Source of the DNA: Cyrtodaria siliqua
Lineage: Eukaryota; Mollusca; Bivalvia; Adapedonta; Hiatellidae
NCBI GenBank assembly: GCA_037043455.1
Contig: JAWPHD010000005.1
Location: 930,001-994,000 of the forward strand
Direction of reading: 5' to 3'
DNA length: 64,000 nt
The translations under genes and the position numbers were made by a program. Position 1 is the first letter of the stretch; the number at the start of each line of letters is the position of its first letter. This document shows, piece by piece, positions 21,755 to 33,864 of this stretch. Under the pieces are notes generated by a model. The model had not been told where the DNA came from, searched no databases, and saw only the letters and a program-made list of their open reading frames with translations.

Positions 21755-23640
21755 GCACAACTGGATACCTAAATTACATAAAAAGCCTTATAAAGCCCGC
21801 TTTATTTCGAATTCTAGTACATGTACCACTACAAACAACTCCAAACTTTTAAATGCTTGTCTTACTGCCGTTAAAGACCACGTTAAACAATAGTGGGTTA
21901 ACGCTTATGACAATTCTGGGATGAAATTATTTTGGTTAATTAAAAATTCAGGAAACGTTCTTGATAAAAATTGCAAAAAAAGTCAAGTTTTATCTATTAA
22001 AACGTCTGACTTCTCTACACTATATACATTCTTATGATATCACATTATCAAAGACAAGCTTATTGCTCGCATTCAAAAAAAATATTTCACTACAGAAAAA
22101 ACTACAACTTTGGCCAGTATCAATATTAAAGCGTTCTTTTACCTTTTTATGTGTCGACGTGCCGTAAAACACCATTCATTCATTTATTCATTATTTTACT
22201 GATGGCAGCTTAGACAATTACACTATGTGGACATGCCAAAATGTTTGTTAGCACTCATTCTCCTATTAGATAATATTTTCATCAGGTATGAAACTACCGT
22301 TTATAGACAAATTGTTGGTATCTCATGGGAACTGACTGTGTATCTCTTGTCGCGGATTTCTTTTATATTGCTATGAGCGAGATTTCAGTTCATGTTGAGT
22401 CTTTCAGCAGATACTAAGGCAGATGTAAGTGAAGCCTTTAATGACACCTCTTGGTATCTGGATGACATTTGAGCATTGACAACATTTTCTTTTCTGCTAT
22501 GGTTAACACTATCTATCCTGAAGACCTTCAACTGAACAAAGCTAATATGTTTGATATTGTCGCTTCTTTTCTCGGTTTACATCTCTCTATTGAAAATGAA
22601 AATATAATTGGCAAATTTCATGAAAGCAAGAGATATGGTTTTAGTATTGATAGTGTTAATTATCCCTACTAAGGTGGGGATGTTCCCCGAGCAACTTCTT
22701 AGGGGGTTATTTTTCCTTTCTCTAGAGATTTTAGTCGAGTTGAGGACCTTAATGGACGTTATCTTTGTATTATTCATTAGGGCTACTGTTACCATAAACT
22801 TCAAAAACAAACGTGGAAAGTTTTATTATCGTAACCCTGATCTGCTTCAAAAACATAAAAGTAATTTAAGAACTCTTCTCCGACAAGAACTATCACAACC
22901 TGACTTCTAAGGTGACGTAATTTACAAACTTCGTAACATCCTTGTTCACAGTCACTTTCATACTATCTTTAATAAACTTGTTAAACAGTTTATTAAAAGC
23001 GGTTATGACCCTATCATTTTGCAACGAGCTGCATATTTAGCGGTTAGCCAATTTACAGTTCGCCAATATGCTTCCTCTTTGATTGTGCTATGTAAGACTG
23101 TGAGATCTATGAATACATATACCTAATTCCTCAAAGGACGATAGCGTTGATGTTTGTCTTAAATAATATCTTGTCATCCACTTAATTGTTAATTCTCCTT
23201 TTGCTCTGGCTTCTGTCAAGACTCTGAGTACTTGCATTGTGGCTTTCTGGGCTTTGGTTTATATATGCCCATCTATGTGTTGTTATACTACCGTTGCATA
23301 GTTAATGCTGCTTTTTTTGTCAGGCAATAGTTTGGCGGTGATGTTTACATTGTTTCGTTTTATTCGGGTAACAATGTGGTAAGCATGATGTTTGCTGCAC
23401 TCTAGATCCACTGAACGTTCCAAGACGGTAGCCCTATTGTCAGCCTATTTGTGTTCGCGTGCTCCTTATTCACGTTGTAATTGTTGTGTTTTTAAAGAGT
23501 TTTCTTTTGTTGTTGTTGTTTTTTTAGTTCTGTTTAAGTTACATTTCCTGTTGGACTTTTATATAAAAACACTTATACCTCGGATTGGAATTCCCTATCT
23601 TCACCGAATACCCATCCTAGGGTCGAGATAAAATTCACGC
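21755..23640 (+). pseudogene. RT retroelement, decayed copy with 3' UTR
   Basis: The plus strand encodes, in broken frames, WIPKLHKKPYKARFISNSS, then VLSIKTSDFSTLYTF (palm motif A), RQIVGI (motif B side), ADVSEAFNDTSWYLDDI (the catalytic [RW]YLDD box) and IYPEDLQLNKAN. The downstream part is homologous to the frame at 51789-52546. Many stops and frameshifts are present and a LINE tail sits inside. It belongs to a widespread animal reverse transcriptase family with an FDFSTLYT palm and an RYLDD box. Assignment to Penelope-like or another class is left open. The 3' UTR at about 23200-23640 contains GTTCCAAGACGGTAGCCCTA. Confidence 0.8.
22136..22192 (+). mobile_element. 3' tail of I/Nimb-like LINE
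   Basis: TATGTGTCGACGTGCCGTAA followed by AACACCATTCATTCATTTATT matches the 3' terminus of the LINE at 39521-48154 (inverted there at about 39521-39565). It interrupts the RT retroelement frame, so it is a severely 5'-truncated later insertion. Confidence 0.75.
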
Positions 23641-24357
23641 ACGCACCAACATCCGGTGTGCAGGAAGATATGCAAAACGTTAGTAGCTTACGACTTATAT
23701 CGCACAACATGTCTCTGATATGCAAGAAAAATGATCTATCTGTGTATGGTAGAATAACACCAATTGTCTCCTGTAACTAGTAAGATGCGACTACGTGGAA
23801 GCATTTTCAATAGCTGCAGTTCTATGTTGAGAAAGTTCAGCGTGTTATTATCTCGACGGAAACAAATATGAAAAGTGAACCTAAAATATTCTGTCTTTGA
23901 CACCAGATAACATTTATGTAAGTGTTAATGCTCCGTGAAAACGAAATCAATTGAAGTGGCTCTCGTTTTGTTTTCTTAGTCAACGTGTTAGCGAAACGAT
24001 GATTATCATATTATACTAAGTAATAAAAGTAAGCTTAAATGTCTCGGCTAACTTCCTGGTAAATGTAAAATTATGACTGCAAATAAACCGGTTAAAACCA
24101 ATTGGAATTCAAGAGTTGAGATGCAATACATGTTTCACACGTTCAGTCTTCTAAATCTGAGACATGTAGTCTTGGAGAATCACGATAGCATGTCTCAAGA
24201 CTTTCTATATATACGCTTGGTAAATGTTCACATTTTAAGTGAATGTAAAATGTGTTTTTCATTGGGGCAAACTCGTCGGAATGCAGCTGTGTTTAATTTA
24301 TTTTTTTAAAACATAAAACCGAGTCGAACCCAGTGATTGAATGCATTTCATGTAAAT
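23641..24357. other. Unassigned DNA
   Basis: No family recognised. The plus-strand frame 24073-24309 (78 codons) has no known motif. Confidence 0.55.
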
Positions 24358-24690
24358 TTAAACAATATTGTTTTGATTTAAAATCTGTGATATGTCTGTC
24401 ACTGGTATGACATATCGATTCAGACCCACACTTGTTGCGAATGTGATTTCTCCACCAAACTTAATTGCATTAAACACGAACATAATGAATACATCTGTGT
24501 CAGGACTGTGAACTATGGCATGTGTATAGCCATCATTTCGTACATCTTTCACGTAAACACTATACTTGCATCTACTTCTTCGTGTAATGCAGTCTATAAA
24601 CATCCTGTCTGAACCACTCTGTCATAAATACAGACGTATTTCTTCCCGTTCGCCTGTTAACAACCTGCGATAAATATGAACTTTGCAGCA
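24358..24690 (-). pseudogene. Transposon-associated domain fragment (HEExDx/SPDTDVF)
   Basis: The 81-residue minus-strand frame contains GYTHAIVHSPDTDVFIMFVF and later NRYVIPVTDIS. A neighbouring frame just upstream gives LHEEVDASIVF. Together they match the HEEADTR and SPDTDV blocks of a protein family common in repeat-rich invertebrate genomes and thought to be a nuclease-like domain. The blocks lie in different frames, so the gene is broken. It could alternatively be one exon edge. Function inferred from motif memory only. Confidence 0.5.
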
Positions 24691-24804
24691 TCAACAATTC
24701 AATCATATATTCCATCAATAAAGTATCCACTTATTGACTCTGCCGATGAAATGAACTTCTCCCACTGTATTCTATATAGGAATATATACATGACCATCTG
24801 GTTG

Positions 24805-25719
24805 TACCCACGTTTTCGGAAAAAACGGGGTATATGAAAATCGCCTGCATTTGTCCGTCTGCCCTTCCGTCCGTCTGTCCGTCTGTCCGTTACCGCATCT
24901 CCTCCTAAACCGCTGAAGGGAATTCAACCAAACGGGTATGACATCACCATATGATAACGGCGTGCAAGAGCACTATTATTTTTGGCTCCGAGCCTAGAGG
25001 CCCTCAGTGGGGGTCAAAAGGTCAAATAAACTAAATATCAATGGCGGGATTTGGGGTCATATTTTTCAAAAAAAAATTGTAATTATGTCTCAAATGAAAC
25101 ATTATGACGATAGCTCTGCACCCAGGGTTCCTCAGGGGGGTCAATAGGTCAAATACACTAAACATACAATTACACTGTCAGATTTTCCATATTCTTGCAC
25201 ATAACTTGGTGTATGTAAACGTCTATAAACGATTAGAAACATATTAAATGATTTTATTAGTTTTATTATATCGAACTCTGCCCGGGGGCCTAGTGGGAGG
25301 GGGATTTGGATTTATTTTTTTTATTGATTTTTTATAATTATGTCTCAAATGAAACATGATGATGGGATTACATTGTATACATTTGTTTCCGCCTATGTTA
25401 TAGTTGGGCCTGGAGGAAGGGGCATCAAATACACTAATAATGCAATTCCGGTGTCATTTTTTCATACTTTTGCACATTAATTGGTATAATAGTCATCTAA
25501 TAAAGAGATACACAGCATGTCAAATGATTTATTATTTAAAACTCGGATGTCTACCCTGGGGTTCAGGTTGGAGGATGTGTGTCGTGGGTGGAGGGTAACA
25601 GGGGGTAAATTTATTTCTCAAATGGACATTTTGATGAAGGAATTACATTGTATATACTGTAGGGCTGGGTAGGGTGGGGTGGGCTTGGGCAAGTGACCTG
25701 TGTGAATAAACCGTGGGTA
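24805..25719. mobile_element. CCGTCCG-headed non-coding element with 8-bp inverted ends
   Basis: TACCCACG at 24805 and CGTGGGTA ending at 25719 form an 8-bp inverted terminus. Near the left end is a (CCGTCTGT)n tract followed by CATCTCCTCCTAAACCGCTG. The rest is about three degenerate repeats of roughly 280 bp (AATTATGTCTCAAATGAAAC at 25080 and 25338; GGTCAAATACACTAA-type lines). It is non-coding. Similar heads occur at 44830 and 59670, so they share an architecture. Confidence 0.6.
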
Positions 25720-25754
25720 TTTTACGACGGCCGCGCCGTCGAATTCTTTCTAGT

Positions 25755-26050
25755 GTTATACTTATATTACATTTTAATGCTGCCTTTTAGATGACATAGC
25801 TGTGCGGGTATTTATTTATTTACACTGACAAGTTTTAATGGGATGAAAGAAGGCTAACAGTAATTTTTAGTTCACCCTGAAACCTGTTTTAAATCCCAAG
25901 CAGCGTTTTTACCATTGACCGTTCACTGGCGGTACCCCCATTTTCGACCCTTTTATGTTTGTGTTTCGTTCAGGTTGCTTCTATTTTTACTTGTAATTGT
26001 TTGTTTTTTAATATTTGTATATCTAATTTTGGTATTGACACGATATGTTT
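25755..26050 (+). repeat. RT-retroelement 3' UTR fragment
   Basis: TTTTAATGCTGCCTTTTAGA, TTTACACTGACAAGTTTTAATGGGATGA, TGACCGTTCACTGGCGGTA and CGACCCTTTTATGTTTGTG follow in the order of the 3' UTR at 35345-35560. This copy preserves the segment that became the 39-bp minisatellite. Confidence 0.8.
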
Positions 26051-26665
26051 ATGAATATGATGACTATCTTTAAGTTAGTGTTTTCCTTCACTTCTGCGAT
26101 TCCTTTCACATGTCTTGAAAGACGTGTAGCGTAGCTTTAACTATTATTATAGAAGCCGATCTGTCGTTATAGTTTTTCAATGCAAGATAAGCATTTGCAA
26201 TTTAATTGGACTCCTGAATTTCAGCCAACAAATAAAACATAGCAGAAGTCGAGCTTTTAGTTTCAATGGTTTCTGTCACACTTTCCTCGACTCGGACTAC
26301 TCTGTCTACAATAATGTTGATTATTGTGTTTTATAGGATCACCTTTATCAGTATTTTTTTGCGTATTCAGCCAGAGATTATTGCTAATATATACTTAACG
26401 CCATTAAAAGTGTAAGTTTTTTATTTTGTGTTTATTTCCAAGATCGATTGTAGTGTTATGTACATGTTAGAAATTATCCACATTCTCTATAAATCTGGTC
26501 ACCGATCAAATGTATGTAAAAGTAAAATCGGAACTTGGAGACATCTTGGAGACATTTTAATTAAAAATAAACGCAAAATAAAAGCACTTGCACTTTTAAT
26601 GGCGTTAAGTATATATGTTACGAAGAATACTGGAAAGCTTCGAAAGCTTCGAACTGACTAAAAAA
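26051..26665. other. Unassigned AT-rich DNA
   Basis: No repeat recognised. The 77-codon plus-strand frame 26428-26661 is lysine-rich at the end and unrecognised. GGATCACCTTTATCAGTATTT at 26337 also occurs at 46043 inside the tandem element, a short shared tract of unknown meaning. Confidence 0.5.
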
Positions 26666-26938
26666 AAGAGTATGACAATGGACCTTTGGAAACGGCCGAG
26701 CACGACACATACGAAATATTGCAGTCTCGGTTTGATTGAGACTGTTCATGAGCGGTAGTGAAATATGCTAGCTACCGCTCACGCCCTCTAGCCCCGGGTT
26801 GAGCAGAACTCAATATTCATAAAATCAATAGTACACAATTTTAACCATCCCGAAGATGGCATGCCTACGGCGGTGGATATGGAGTTCTATGCTTCCCCAT
26901 GTCGTACGGCCTAAGGTCCCAGTATCTAATAACGTTTT
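26666..26938 (-). repeat. Dispersed repeat family X, copy 2
   Basis: Inverted relative to copy 1: AAGAGTATGACAATGGACCT at the left, CTCTAGCCCCGGGTTGAGCA in the middle, GGTCCCAGTATCTAATAA at the right. The GAGCGGTAG/CTACCGCTC hairpin is present. Confidence 0.85.
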
Positions 26939-27935
26939 TAAACCACCCTGTCTAATATATGCTAAAATACCTTATTTAACGAGCAATTCATGATCGTCAC
27001 TTACAATGTTTAAGGTTTACTATTTAGTTGTGTTTCTCTTGTTTAGAAATGTCGGCAAAATATTTTGCTTTAACACATCATAAAAAAACAGTTGATTTAT
27101 TTAAACCATCTTTTATAAACGTTCGTATGCATCGTCACCAAAATGTCTTGCATTCATCGTGTTTTGTGACTTCTTCACCTACGACTACGATTTTATGTTA
27201 TTCAATGGAAGATACTTCATATATTCATCGGGTATGGATCCAGTATCTGTAATTGCGCAGGGAAACATGCCAATACAAATAAAATCGAAATTTATATTTG
27301 CAATTAAGAGAAACACATGTTATGTCTACTCTCCTTCCATGGACCTTGGGAAGCTTCTGATGTTGATAAAAAAGTATAACTATAACATTATAGTAATGTT
27401 AAACTAGAAAAGGTACATCTAGCTATAAACAAAAAAAAAAATTAAAGAAAAGAAAAAATACATTCATTACAGAGTATGAATATACTACGCAACATATACT
27501 TTAATGCTCTAATCGAGGTTGTACATATGTAATGGACAGCGGGGTATTGTTTTTCCTACATACGAAATTTGAGCAAAACTTAAATGATAAACATATCTAG
27601 TAAACAGGATCAGTTGGTGCAATATCAATCATATAACCAATTACGCGCTTCTGCGTTTATACCACAACACGAATACTATTCACTCAGTTTCCGCGGGGGT
27701 GTGTGGGGTGGGGGGGGGGGTCCCATCAGTGCCATGCGCGCTTCTCTGAATTGTATTAGTAACATATTCAATTCAAACAGGCTCTGTTCATTATAACCGC
27801 CAGTTCGGATTTGCACATTCAAAAAAAAAATTCAGCCAATTTCCTAAAGGATATTCTAGAAATACGGAATAGTCGTTATCAGGCAAGTGCACACTATATT
27901 ATTATATAGCTACACATATATTATCATACTGTAAA
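26939..27935. other. Unassigned DNA with a G tract
   Basis: Two overlapping plus-strand frames (27028-27252 and 27159-27407) read through the same tract without a recognisable domain. A G-rich run (GGGGTGTGTGGGGTGGGG and following) lies at 27695-27722. Nothing else was identified. Confidence 0.5.
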
Positions 27936-28151
27936 ATGCCACTGAACGCCATGATATTGGGACATTCAATTCCCAGGCGTCTCGAAGTTTACATTAAGGA
28001 TGGCATAGACACACGATTGTGACAGGATTTCAAATTAGAACAATCCCAGAACGTAAGGTTTTGTGCGAAAGGTGGCATGACTTTGTCCTCAGGCGAATTA
28101 TCGGCAAAGTGCGATAGTATAGGCCCAATTTATGTCTTTGCTCTATCATAG
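27936..28151 (+). pseudogene. SGNH-hydrolase-like fragment
   Basis: The frame from ATG at 27936 reads MPLNAMILGHSIPRRLEVYI, one stop, then RFCAKGGMTL and ends at TAG. A hydrophobic strand followed by GHS and basic residues, then a glycine-rich GGMTL about 40 residues on, resembles blocks I and II of SGNH/GDSL-type domains carried by some invertebrate retroelements. The later catalytic Asp/His block is missing. It lies in the opposite direction to the DIRS-like RT remnant 600 bp away, so linkage is uncertain. Confidence 0.4.
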
Positions 28152-28429
28152 ATACACATTGTATGCATTATATAGGGTCGACCGCAGCGGGTCAAATCTG
28201 CTATTGCCAATGACGGGAATCTGCGTACAAGTACGCTAGTTTTGGTCGTATAACAACAAATTCCTTTCTCCCACAAAAGGAAAGTGATGCATGGACACGT
28301 TTTTGTCTGAATGGGTACACCTTACCAAAGAGCAATACTATTTGTATATTAGTATACCTAACATAAAACGCCCATGCTAAATCCCCATAGACAACAATGT
28401 GTAATTTCTTACTATCTTACGCGAGGGTG

Positions 28430-28735
28430 ATAGTACAGGGTGATAGTAAATCGCAGGGTGATAGTAAAAAATTATCGCATGCGCAGCTTTGATGCACGTT
28501 GGAGTGCGTACTGTTTCGGTGACGTCATCGGCTCAGTATGGTGAAATGCTATATTTAATTCATCATAACTTCAAAAGTACTTCACCGATTTTAATAAACT
28601 ACCACTCATTTTCTTAGTTACGTTATTTACAAACCAACGCTATAACTTTCATAGACATATTTTGAAAAAATAAAATAAATATCACATTCATGAGAGGGTG
28701 ATAGTAAGAATGTTAACTCAGGGTGAATAGTCTCA
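28430..28735 (+). repeat. AGGGTGATAGTA short direct repeats
   Basis: AGGGTGATAGTA occurs at about 28433, 28447, 28465 and 28697 with AGGGTGAATAGT near 28721, flanking about 220 bp of otherwise unassigned sequence. The repeats are direct, not inverted. Possibly edges of a small element. Confidence 0.55.
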
Positions 28736-28739
28736 GAGC

Positions 28740-29360
28740 GGCCCTACATATATGTACCATCATACTGCATAGCATATACGGTCAATCATAAAGTGTTCAT
28801 TCGGAAATATAAAAGACCTGCGTTCAATGTATTCCTCTCGAAGAAAAGAAACGTAATTAAATATGTTTATATTAATATGTTCGTTAGACGGACGCGATAA
28901 TATGGCTTTTTGAGATTTATTAATGACCGCAGAAATGTCCTTCCTGACAGTATTACGTTTGCGCAAAAAATCAATGTTCCAATTATTGATTGAAGATCCC
29001 TATTTGTGATTTTATCTGTCGACAGATGCCGATCAATTAAGTGTTCGCACCGAACTAATTTGTCCAAGGGGAGCCTTACTGCAATTAGCACCGAATCAAG
29101 ACCGTAACCCACGAAAGTTATGACTTTACATGATATAACAGCATTTTTCCTCTGCCATTTGCAGCCTAATATCGGCGCAAAATTCTAAAATTATTCATGT
29201 GAATCTGACCCGTTGACCGTGCCTCTGAAATTAATAAATAATCATCCAAATTTGAATAACTTCTGGAATATTTAACTTTTATTTTTGCGACCCAGTTGAG
29301 AGCGCGGCTAAACGCTTCAAATATCTGGCAAGATGACGTGCACCCCATTTGCATATATAG
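28740..29360 (-). pseudogene. DIRS-like reverse transcriptase/RNase H remnant
   Basis: Minus-strand frames give, in order, MGCTSSCQIFEAFSRALNWV (palm motif B region), SNLDDYLLISEA (catalytic LDD box), GYGLDSVLIAVRLPLDKL, NRDLQSIIGTLIFCANVIL and SGRTFLRSLINL (connection leading to RNase H), then a short RNase H-side piece at 28760. This order is typical of DIRS/YR-type and related reverse transcriptases. Frameshifts separate the pieces, and the 5' part is cut off by the satellite at 29361. No tyrosine recombinase was seen, so the DIRS label is by RT resemblance only. Confidence 0.7.
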
Positions 29361-30956
29361 GCGTAAATTGCCTTATTACAGAACATTGTTCGTTCCCGCT
29401 CATACATATAGGCATAGAGGCGTCAAGTGTCTTATGTTAGTGTTGTTTTAGAGCCCTCTCCTACATAGAGGCGCCAAGTGCCTTATTACAGAGCAGTGTT
29501 TAGTTCCCATTCATACATAGAGGCATAGATGCGTCTAGTGCCCTAATATAGTGCGGCGTCGAGTGCCCTCTCACACATAGAGGAGTTAAGTGCCTTTATT
29601 ACAGAGCATTATTTTAGTGCTCTCGCAGGCATAGAGGCGTCAAGTGCCTTATTACAGAGCGGTATTTTAATCCCCTCTCATAAATAGAGGCGTTTAAGTG
29701 CCTTATTACATAGCATTGTTTCAGTGCCCTCTAATACATTGAAGCGTTAAGTGCCTTGTTACAGTGAGGCGTTGAGTGCCCCAGCTCTCAAGTCATACAT
29801 AGAGGCGTTAAATGCGTCTAGTGCCTTACTACAGTGCGGCGTCGAGTGCCCTCTCATACATAGAGGAGTTAAGTGCCCTATTACAGAGCATTCTTTTAGT
29901 GCTCTTGCATACATCAAGGCGTCAAGTGCCTTCTTACAGAGCGGTATGTTAATCCCCTCTCAGAAATAGAGGCGTCAAGTGCCTTATTACATAGCATTGA
30001 TTTAGTGCCCTCTAATATATAGAGGCGTTAAGTACCTTATTACAGTGCTGCGTTGGGTGCCCCAGCTCACACATAGTGAAGGCGTCAAGTCATACATAGA
30101 GGAGTTAAATACGTCTAGTGACTTACTACAGTGCGGCGTTGGGTGCCCTGTCATACATAGAGGCGTTAAGTGCCTTATCATAGAGCATTATCTTAGTGCT
30201 CTCGCATACATAGAGGCGTCAAGTGCCTTATTAGCTATATTTTAATCACCTCTCATAAATAGAGGCGTTAAGTGCCTTATAACATAACATTGTTTTAGTG
30301 CCCTCTGATATATAGAGGCGTTAAGTGCCTTATTACAGTGCGGCGTTGAGGGCCAAAGCTCACATATAGAGGCATCAATTCATACATAGAGGCGTTAAAT
30401 GCGTCTAGTGCCTTACTACAGTGCGGCGTTGGGTGCCCTCTCATACATAGAGGAGTTAAGTGCCTTATCATAGAGCATTATTTTAGTGCTCTCGCATACA
30501 TAGAGGCGTCAAGTGCCTTATTACAGAGCGGTATTTTAATCCCCTCTCATAAATAGAGGCATTAAGTGCCTTATTACATAACATTGTTTTAGTACCCTCT
30601 AATACATAGAGGCGTTAAGTGCTTTATTACAGTGCGGCATTGAGTGCACAAGCTCCCACATAGAGGCGTCAAGTCATACATAGAGGCGTTAAGTGCCTTA
30701 TTGCAGATCGGTAGTTTAAACCCCTTTTATACATAGAGGCGTTAAGTGCCTTATTACAAATCGGTATTTTAATCCCTTCTCATACATAGAGGCGTCAAGT
30801 GCATTATTACAGGGCAGTATTTTAGTGCCCTCTCATACATAGAGTCGTTAAGTGCTTTATTACAGAACGGTATTTTAGTCCACTATCATACATAGAGGCG
30901 TCAAGTGCTTTATTACAGAGCGACGTTCAGTCCCCTCGCATAAATAGAGGCACCAC
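29361..30956 (+). repeat. 58-bp satellite with ~290-bp higher-order units
   Basis: About 27 monomers around CATAGAGGCGTTAAGTGCCT then TATTACAGAGC... and a CCCTCTCATA close. Monomer types recur in fixed order: the AGTGCGGCGTTG...CCAGCTC type appears at 29763, 30044, 30337 and 30631, spaced 281, 293 and 294 bp, about five monomers. This is higher-order repeat structure from unequal exchange of multimers. Plus-strand frames inside are by-products. Confidence 0.93.
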
Positions 30957-31308
30957 GAGAAGAGTATGAAATCAAACAAATTCGTTTACATATGGTTAAT
31001 TGTTGACAATAGTGCACCAATATATAGATTGGTATAATTATATAATTTCTGGTTCAGTAAGACTTAGTAATGAAAACTACAATTTTATTTAATTATATGC
31101 CAGCATGTTTAAATCTAAAATGATACTGGATAATCGAATCGAGGAATCGATTTCAATGATCGATAACGTCTTCAAGATTGCCGTGTGCCCCTTTAAGTGC
31201 ATTATTACTGAGGCCGTATAGCGCTCAATTACTCTTACACTTTTTGACTCACTTACATGTATGCACTAAGGGCCTTCTTCAGCACGTGCAAGATGCAACG
31301 GCACGTAA
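30957..31308. other. Unassigned DNA
   Basis: No repeat or gene recognised between the satellite and the open frame at 31309. Confidence 0.5.
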
Positions 31309-31577
31309 TAATAATCGCAAACACGGTGTCCCTCGCTGTATTCACTATTTCAGAGAATCCCCCAAAGAAGAAGAACACAAGAACATCACGACGGTGAACC
31401 TGCTAATTTAATAAGGGAAATAACAGAGAATATCACCCAAAGAGTCACGACCTCACCGTCCGAAATAGTAGAAAATGCTCTGGCCTCTAAGGCAAAAACA
31501 ACTGAAAATGTCATCATATATGACAATGTTAACTCATTAGTCCGCAAAATAACAGACGAGTCTAATACTCACAATTA
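31309..31577 (+). pseudogene. Unrecognised open frame, possibly a terminal exon
   Basis: A frame open for about 89 codons without a start Met ends TAA at 31575. It contains LIREITENITQRVTTSPSEI and a later NVIIYDNVNSLVRKITDES, with balanced polar composition unlike the AT-rich noise around it. CTATTTCAG at about 31344-31352 could be a splice acceptor. No family recognised. It may be a retroelement or host exon remnant. Confidence 0.2.
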
Positions 31578-33864
31578 AATATCAATTTCATACATAATTG
31601 TAATATTTTAAGACATCAAAGTTCTCTGTAACTTTCCAAAGTTTAAGATAGTTCATACAGTCAACAGGTGTCAGTTAATAGCCATTTATCTTTGTCCGTG
31701 AGCGGCAGCAGACAGCTCAATGTTCAAAGAAAGTCCGTGGGAATTGTTAACCACCGCCTAATTCATCTAATGGTGCAATAATGGTCATGCCAGTTTAAAT
31801 ATCATTACACTATCTTTGACTGAGAATAACAGTACAGTCCACACTGATAATCTAGTAATTTACACATGAAACTGACACACGTCTCAGAACAAGTCAAACT
31901 GAAGGTCACTGTTCATTAGATCGGTTTGTATGTTACAAGAGAGATGCCATAATTCCACAAGGGCCTGAATTGAGCTTTAATTCAGAATATAGTCTTCGAG
32001 TTTTTCTGGTGTTTTCTTTATTCTCTCGGGTCGAGGTTTTTGTTTGTTCACGAGTTTGATCTGTTTCCATATGTTCAGATGTTTCACTCATATTTTCCAT
32101 TAAATCATGAGACACAGAGTCTGGCCGAGGAGATCCAAGGCTCATGGGAGAGACTCAAAAATGACCTAGATACTAAGGTTGCCGACGTATTCACTCTGCG
32201 ACATGACATAAAATATCTATTTAACAATTTAGGTTCCAACATTTTGCCGTGGAAAGATACACGCGATCAACTTACGCGGCAACGTTTATTCCGGCATTTA
32301 AGCCCTATAACATATCTGGACATGGATGGAATTATTCGAAATTTGGGACGATGGCGGTTCACGAAATATATACGTTAATAAATCGAGGTCAGTGGGTTAA
32401 CGGCCTTTATTATATAAGGTATCAATAGACAACATAGAACCATGAAAAGTAAGTGTCCATATGTTTATGACAATTACCTCAGTCATCCATTACAGACGTC
32501 GGGAGCCAATCAAAATCGAGCCATTATTGACCCCGATTTGGGTTCATGTGGGGTCGTTTGTTTTGTTTACACACGTCAAGTGACCTTACCGTGGGTTCAC
32601 TTTAGGTCAATTGTGTTATTTAACTACCAATACACCTCTAGTGAAAGAAACATTTTGAAGTCGGTTACAGTTGACGGACTTGCCAGTCTGAGAGAGATAT
32701 TAAACGTATATGACTTAGTTTCGTCAGTGAGTTCAATCTATGTGAAAATTAGTTTTGTTAGCGTGTAACATTCATGTCAGAATCGGGCCATGGGTTCATG
32801 TCCGACCGTTTTTAGACGCGTTAAGGTATACTGTGCATTTCGCTCAAACGTTTGAACAAATTCTTTCGATATATGCCAAGGTCAGTAGCTATTTCGTTTC
32901 TATATGGCGATTCATCAGTCAAATTGTCCGATGAGAGAGGCGAAAATCGCCATAGCTAATCAAAAATACATGTACCAATAAGATTATATAAACACGATTA
33001 ATGTTTTTAATAGTAAAACAGTTATTTCCAATTAACGACAAATCGTGTTACACCTTCGATTACGTAATATTGCATAATCATATTTAGTAATCGATTTTTA
33101 TTGTGCTTTATTCCATATCATTTTCGTTGTGTAATTAACGGAAATTAATATTTGTTATATCATATTACACTGTTTCATGCAATATTACATGACTATTATT
33201 TTAACAATAAAAAGCATTCACGCTCTGGTGAATAAACATTGTGGCATATATCGACACTACACTGACTAGTCCTTGTTACTTACTGCCCAGAATAAACAAT
33301 GTGCATAAATAGGTTAATTGTAATAAGTTATACTTCAGAAATATGTTTCTTGATTCTAATATTCGATTATAAATTAACAAGAGATGGTAGAAATGGAGCA
33401 CATACTATCATATTTATGTTCCAGATCCTCAACAAAAAGTGGGGAGGAGAACACAGCAATTAAGAAAGATGACTGGCCATTACGACACAGTAATTTGCCG
33501 TTCATCCTCTTGTTGTTACATAAGATAACAGCATTCATTCATTCCTATATTAGTTTGTTTTTTTTGTTTTGTTTTTTTCATTCCTATATAGGTTTTTTTG
33601 TTTTGTTTTGTTTTTTGATTTCAATCAATTTATACATTAATTCAATAGAACCTGAGTTCATTCGTGTTTTCTGCTTTATTTATTAGGATGTTGTCGATAT
33701 TCTTCACATTGAAAAATCGAAATTTAAGTTACAAACAATATCTATGAATATCAAGTATTATGAAGTTTAGTATTACATTACTGCCATTTATATTAAAGCA
33801 AAGTGGGGCATGTAGAATATCTTTGAGATGCATATAATGTTCGTAGTATTGATACTTTAAATGC
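31578..33864. other. Mostly unassigned DNA with short frames
   Basis: Two opposing frames overlap at 31933-32378. The minus-strand one (70 codons) is rich in T, E and R. The plus-strand one (112 codons) contains SWERLKNDLDTKVADVFTLR. Neither has a recognised domain. 32442-32768 is another unrecognised 108-codon frame. 33540-33620 is T-rich. No RNA gene or repeat family was identified. Confidence 0.45.

Noticed and set aside
27028..27407. Two overlapping frames of 74 and 82 codons
   Set aside because: Different frames of the same tract, no motif or splice context that singles one out.
29361..30956. Possible CRISPR-like array
   Set aside because: Monomers are directly adjacent with no unique spacers, and the sequence is eukaryotic. 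It is a satellite.
31933..32378. Opposing frames of 70 and 112 codons
   Set aside because: Overlap each other on opposite strands; neither has a recognised domain, so neither is called a gene.
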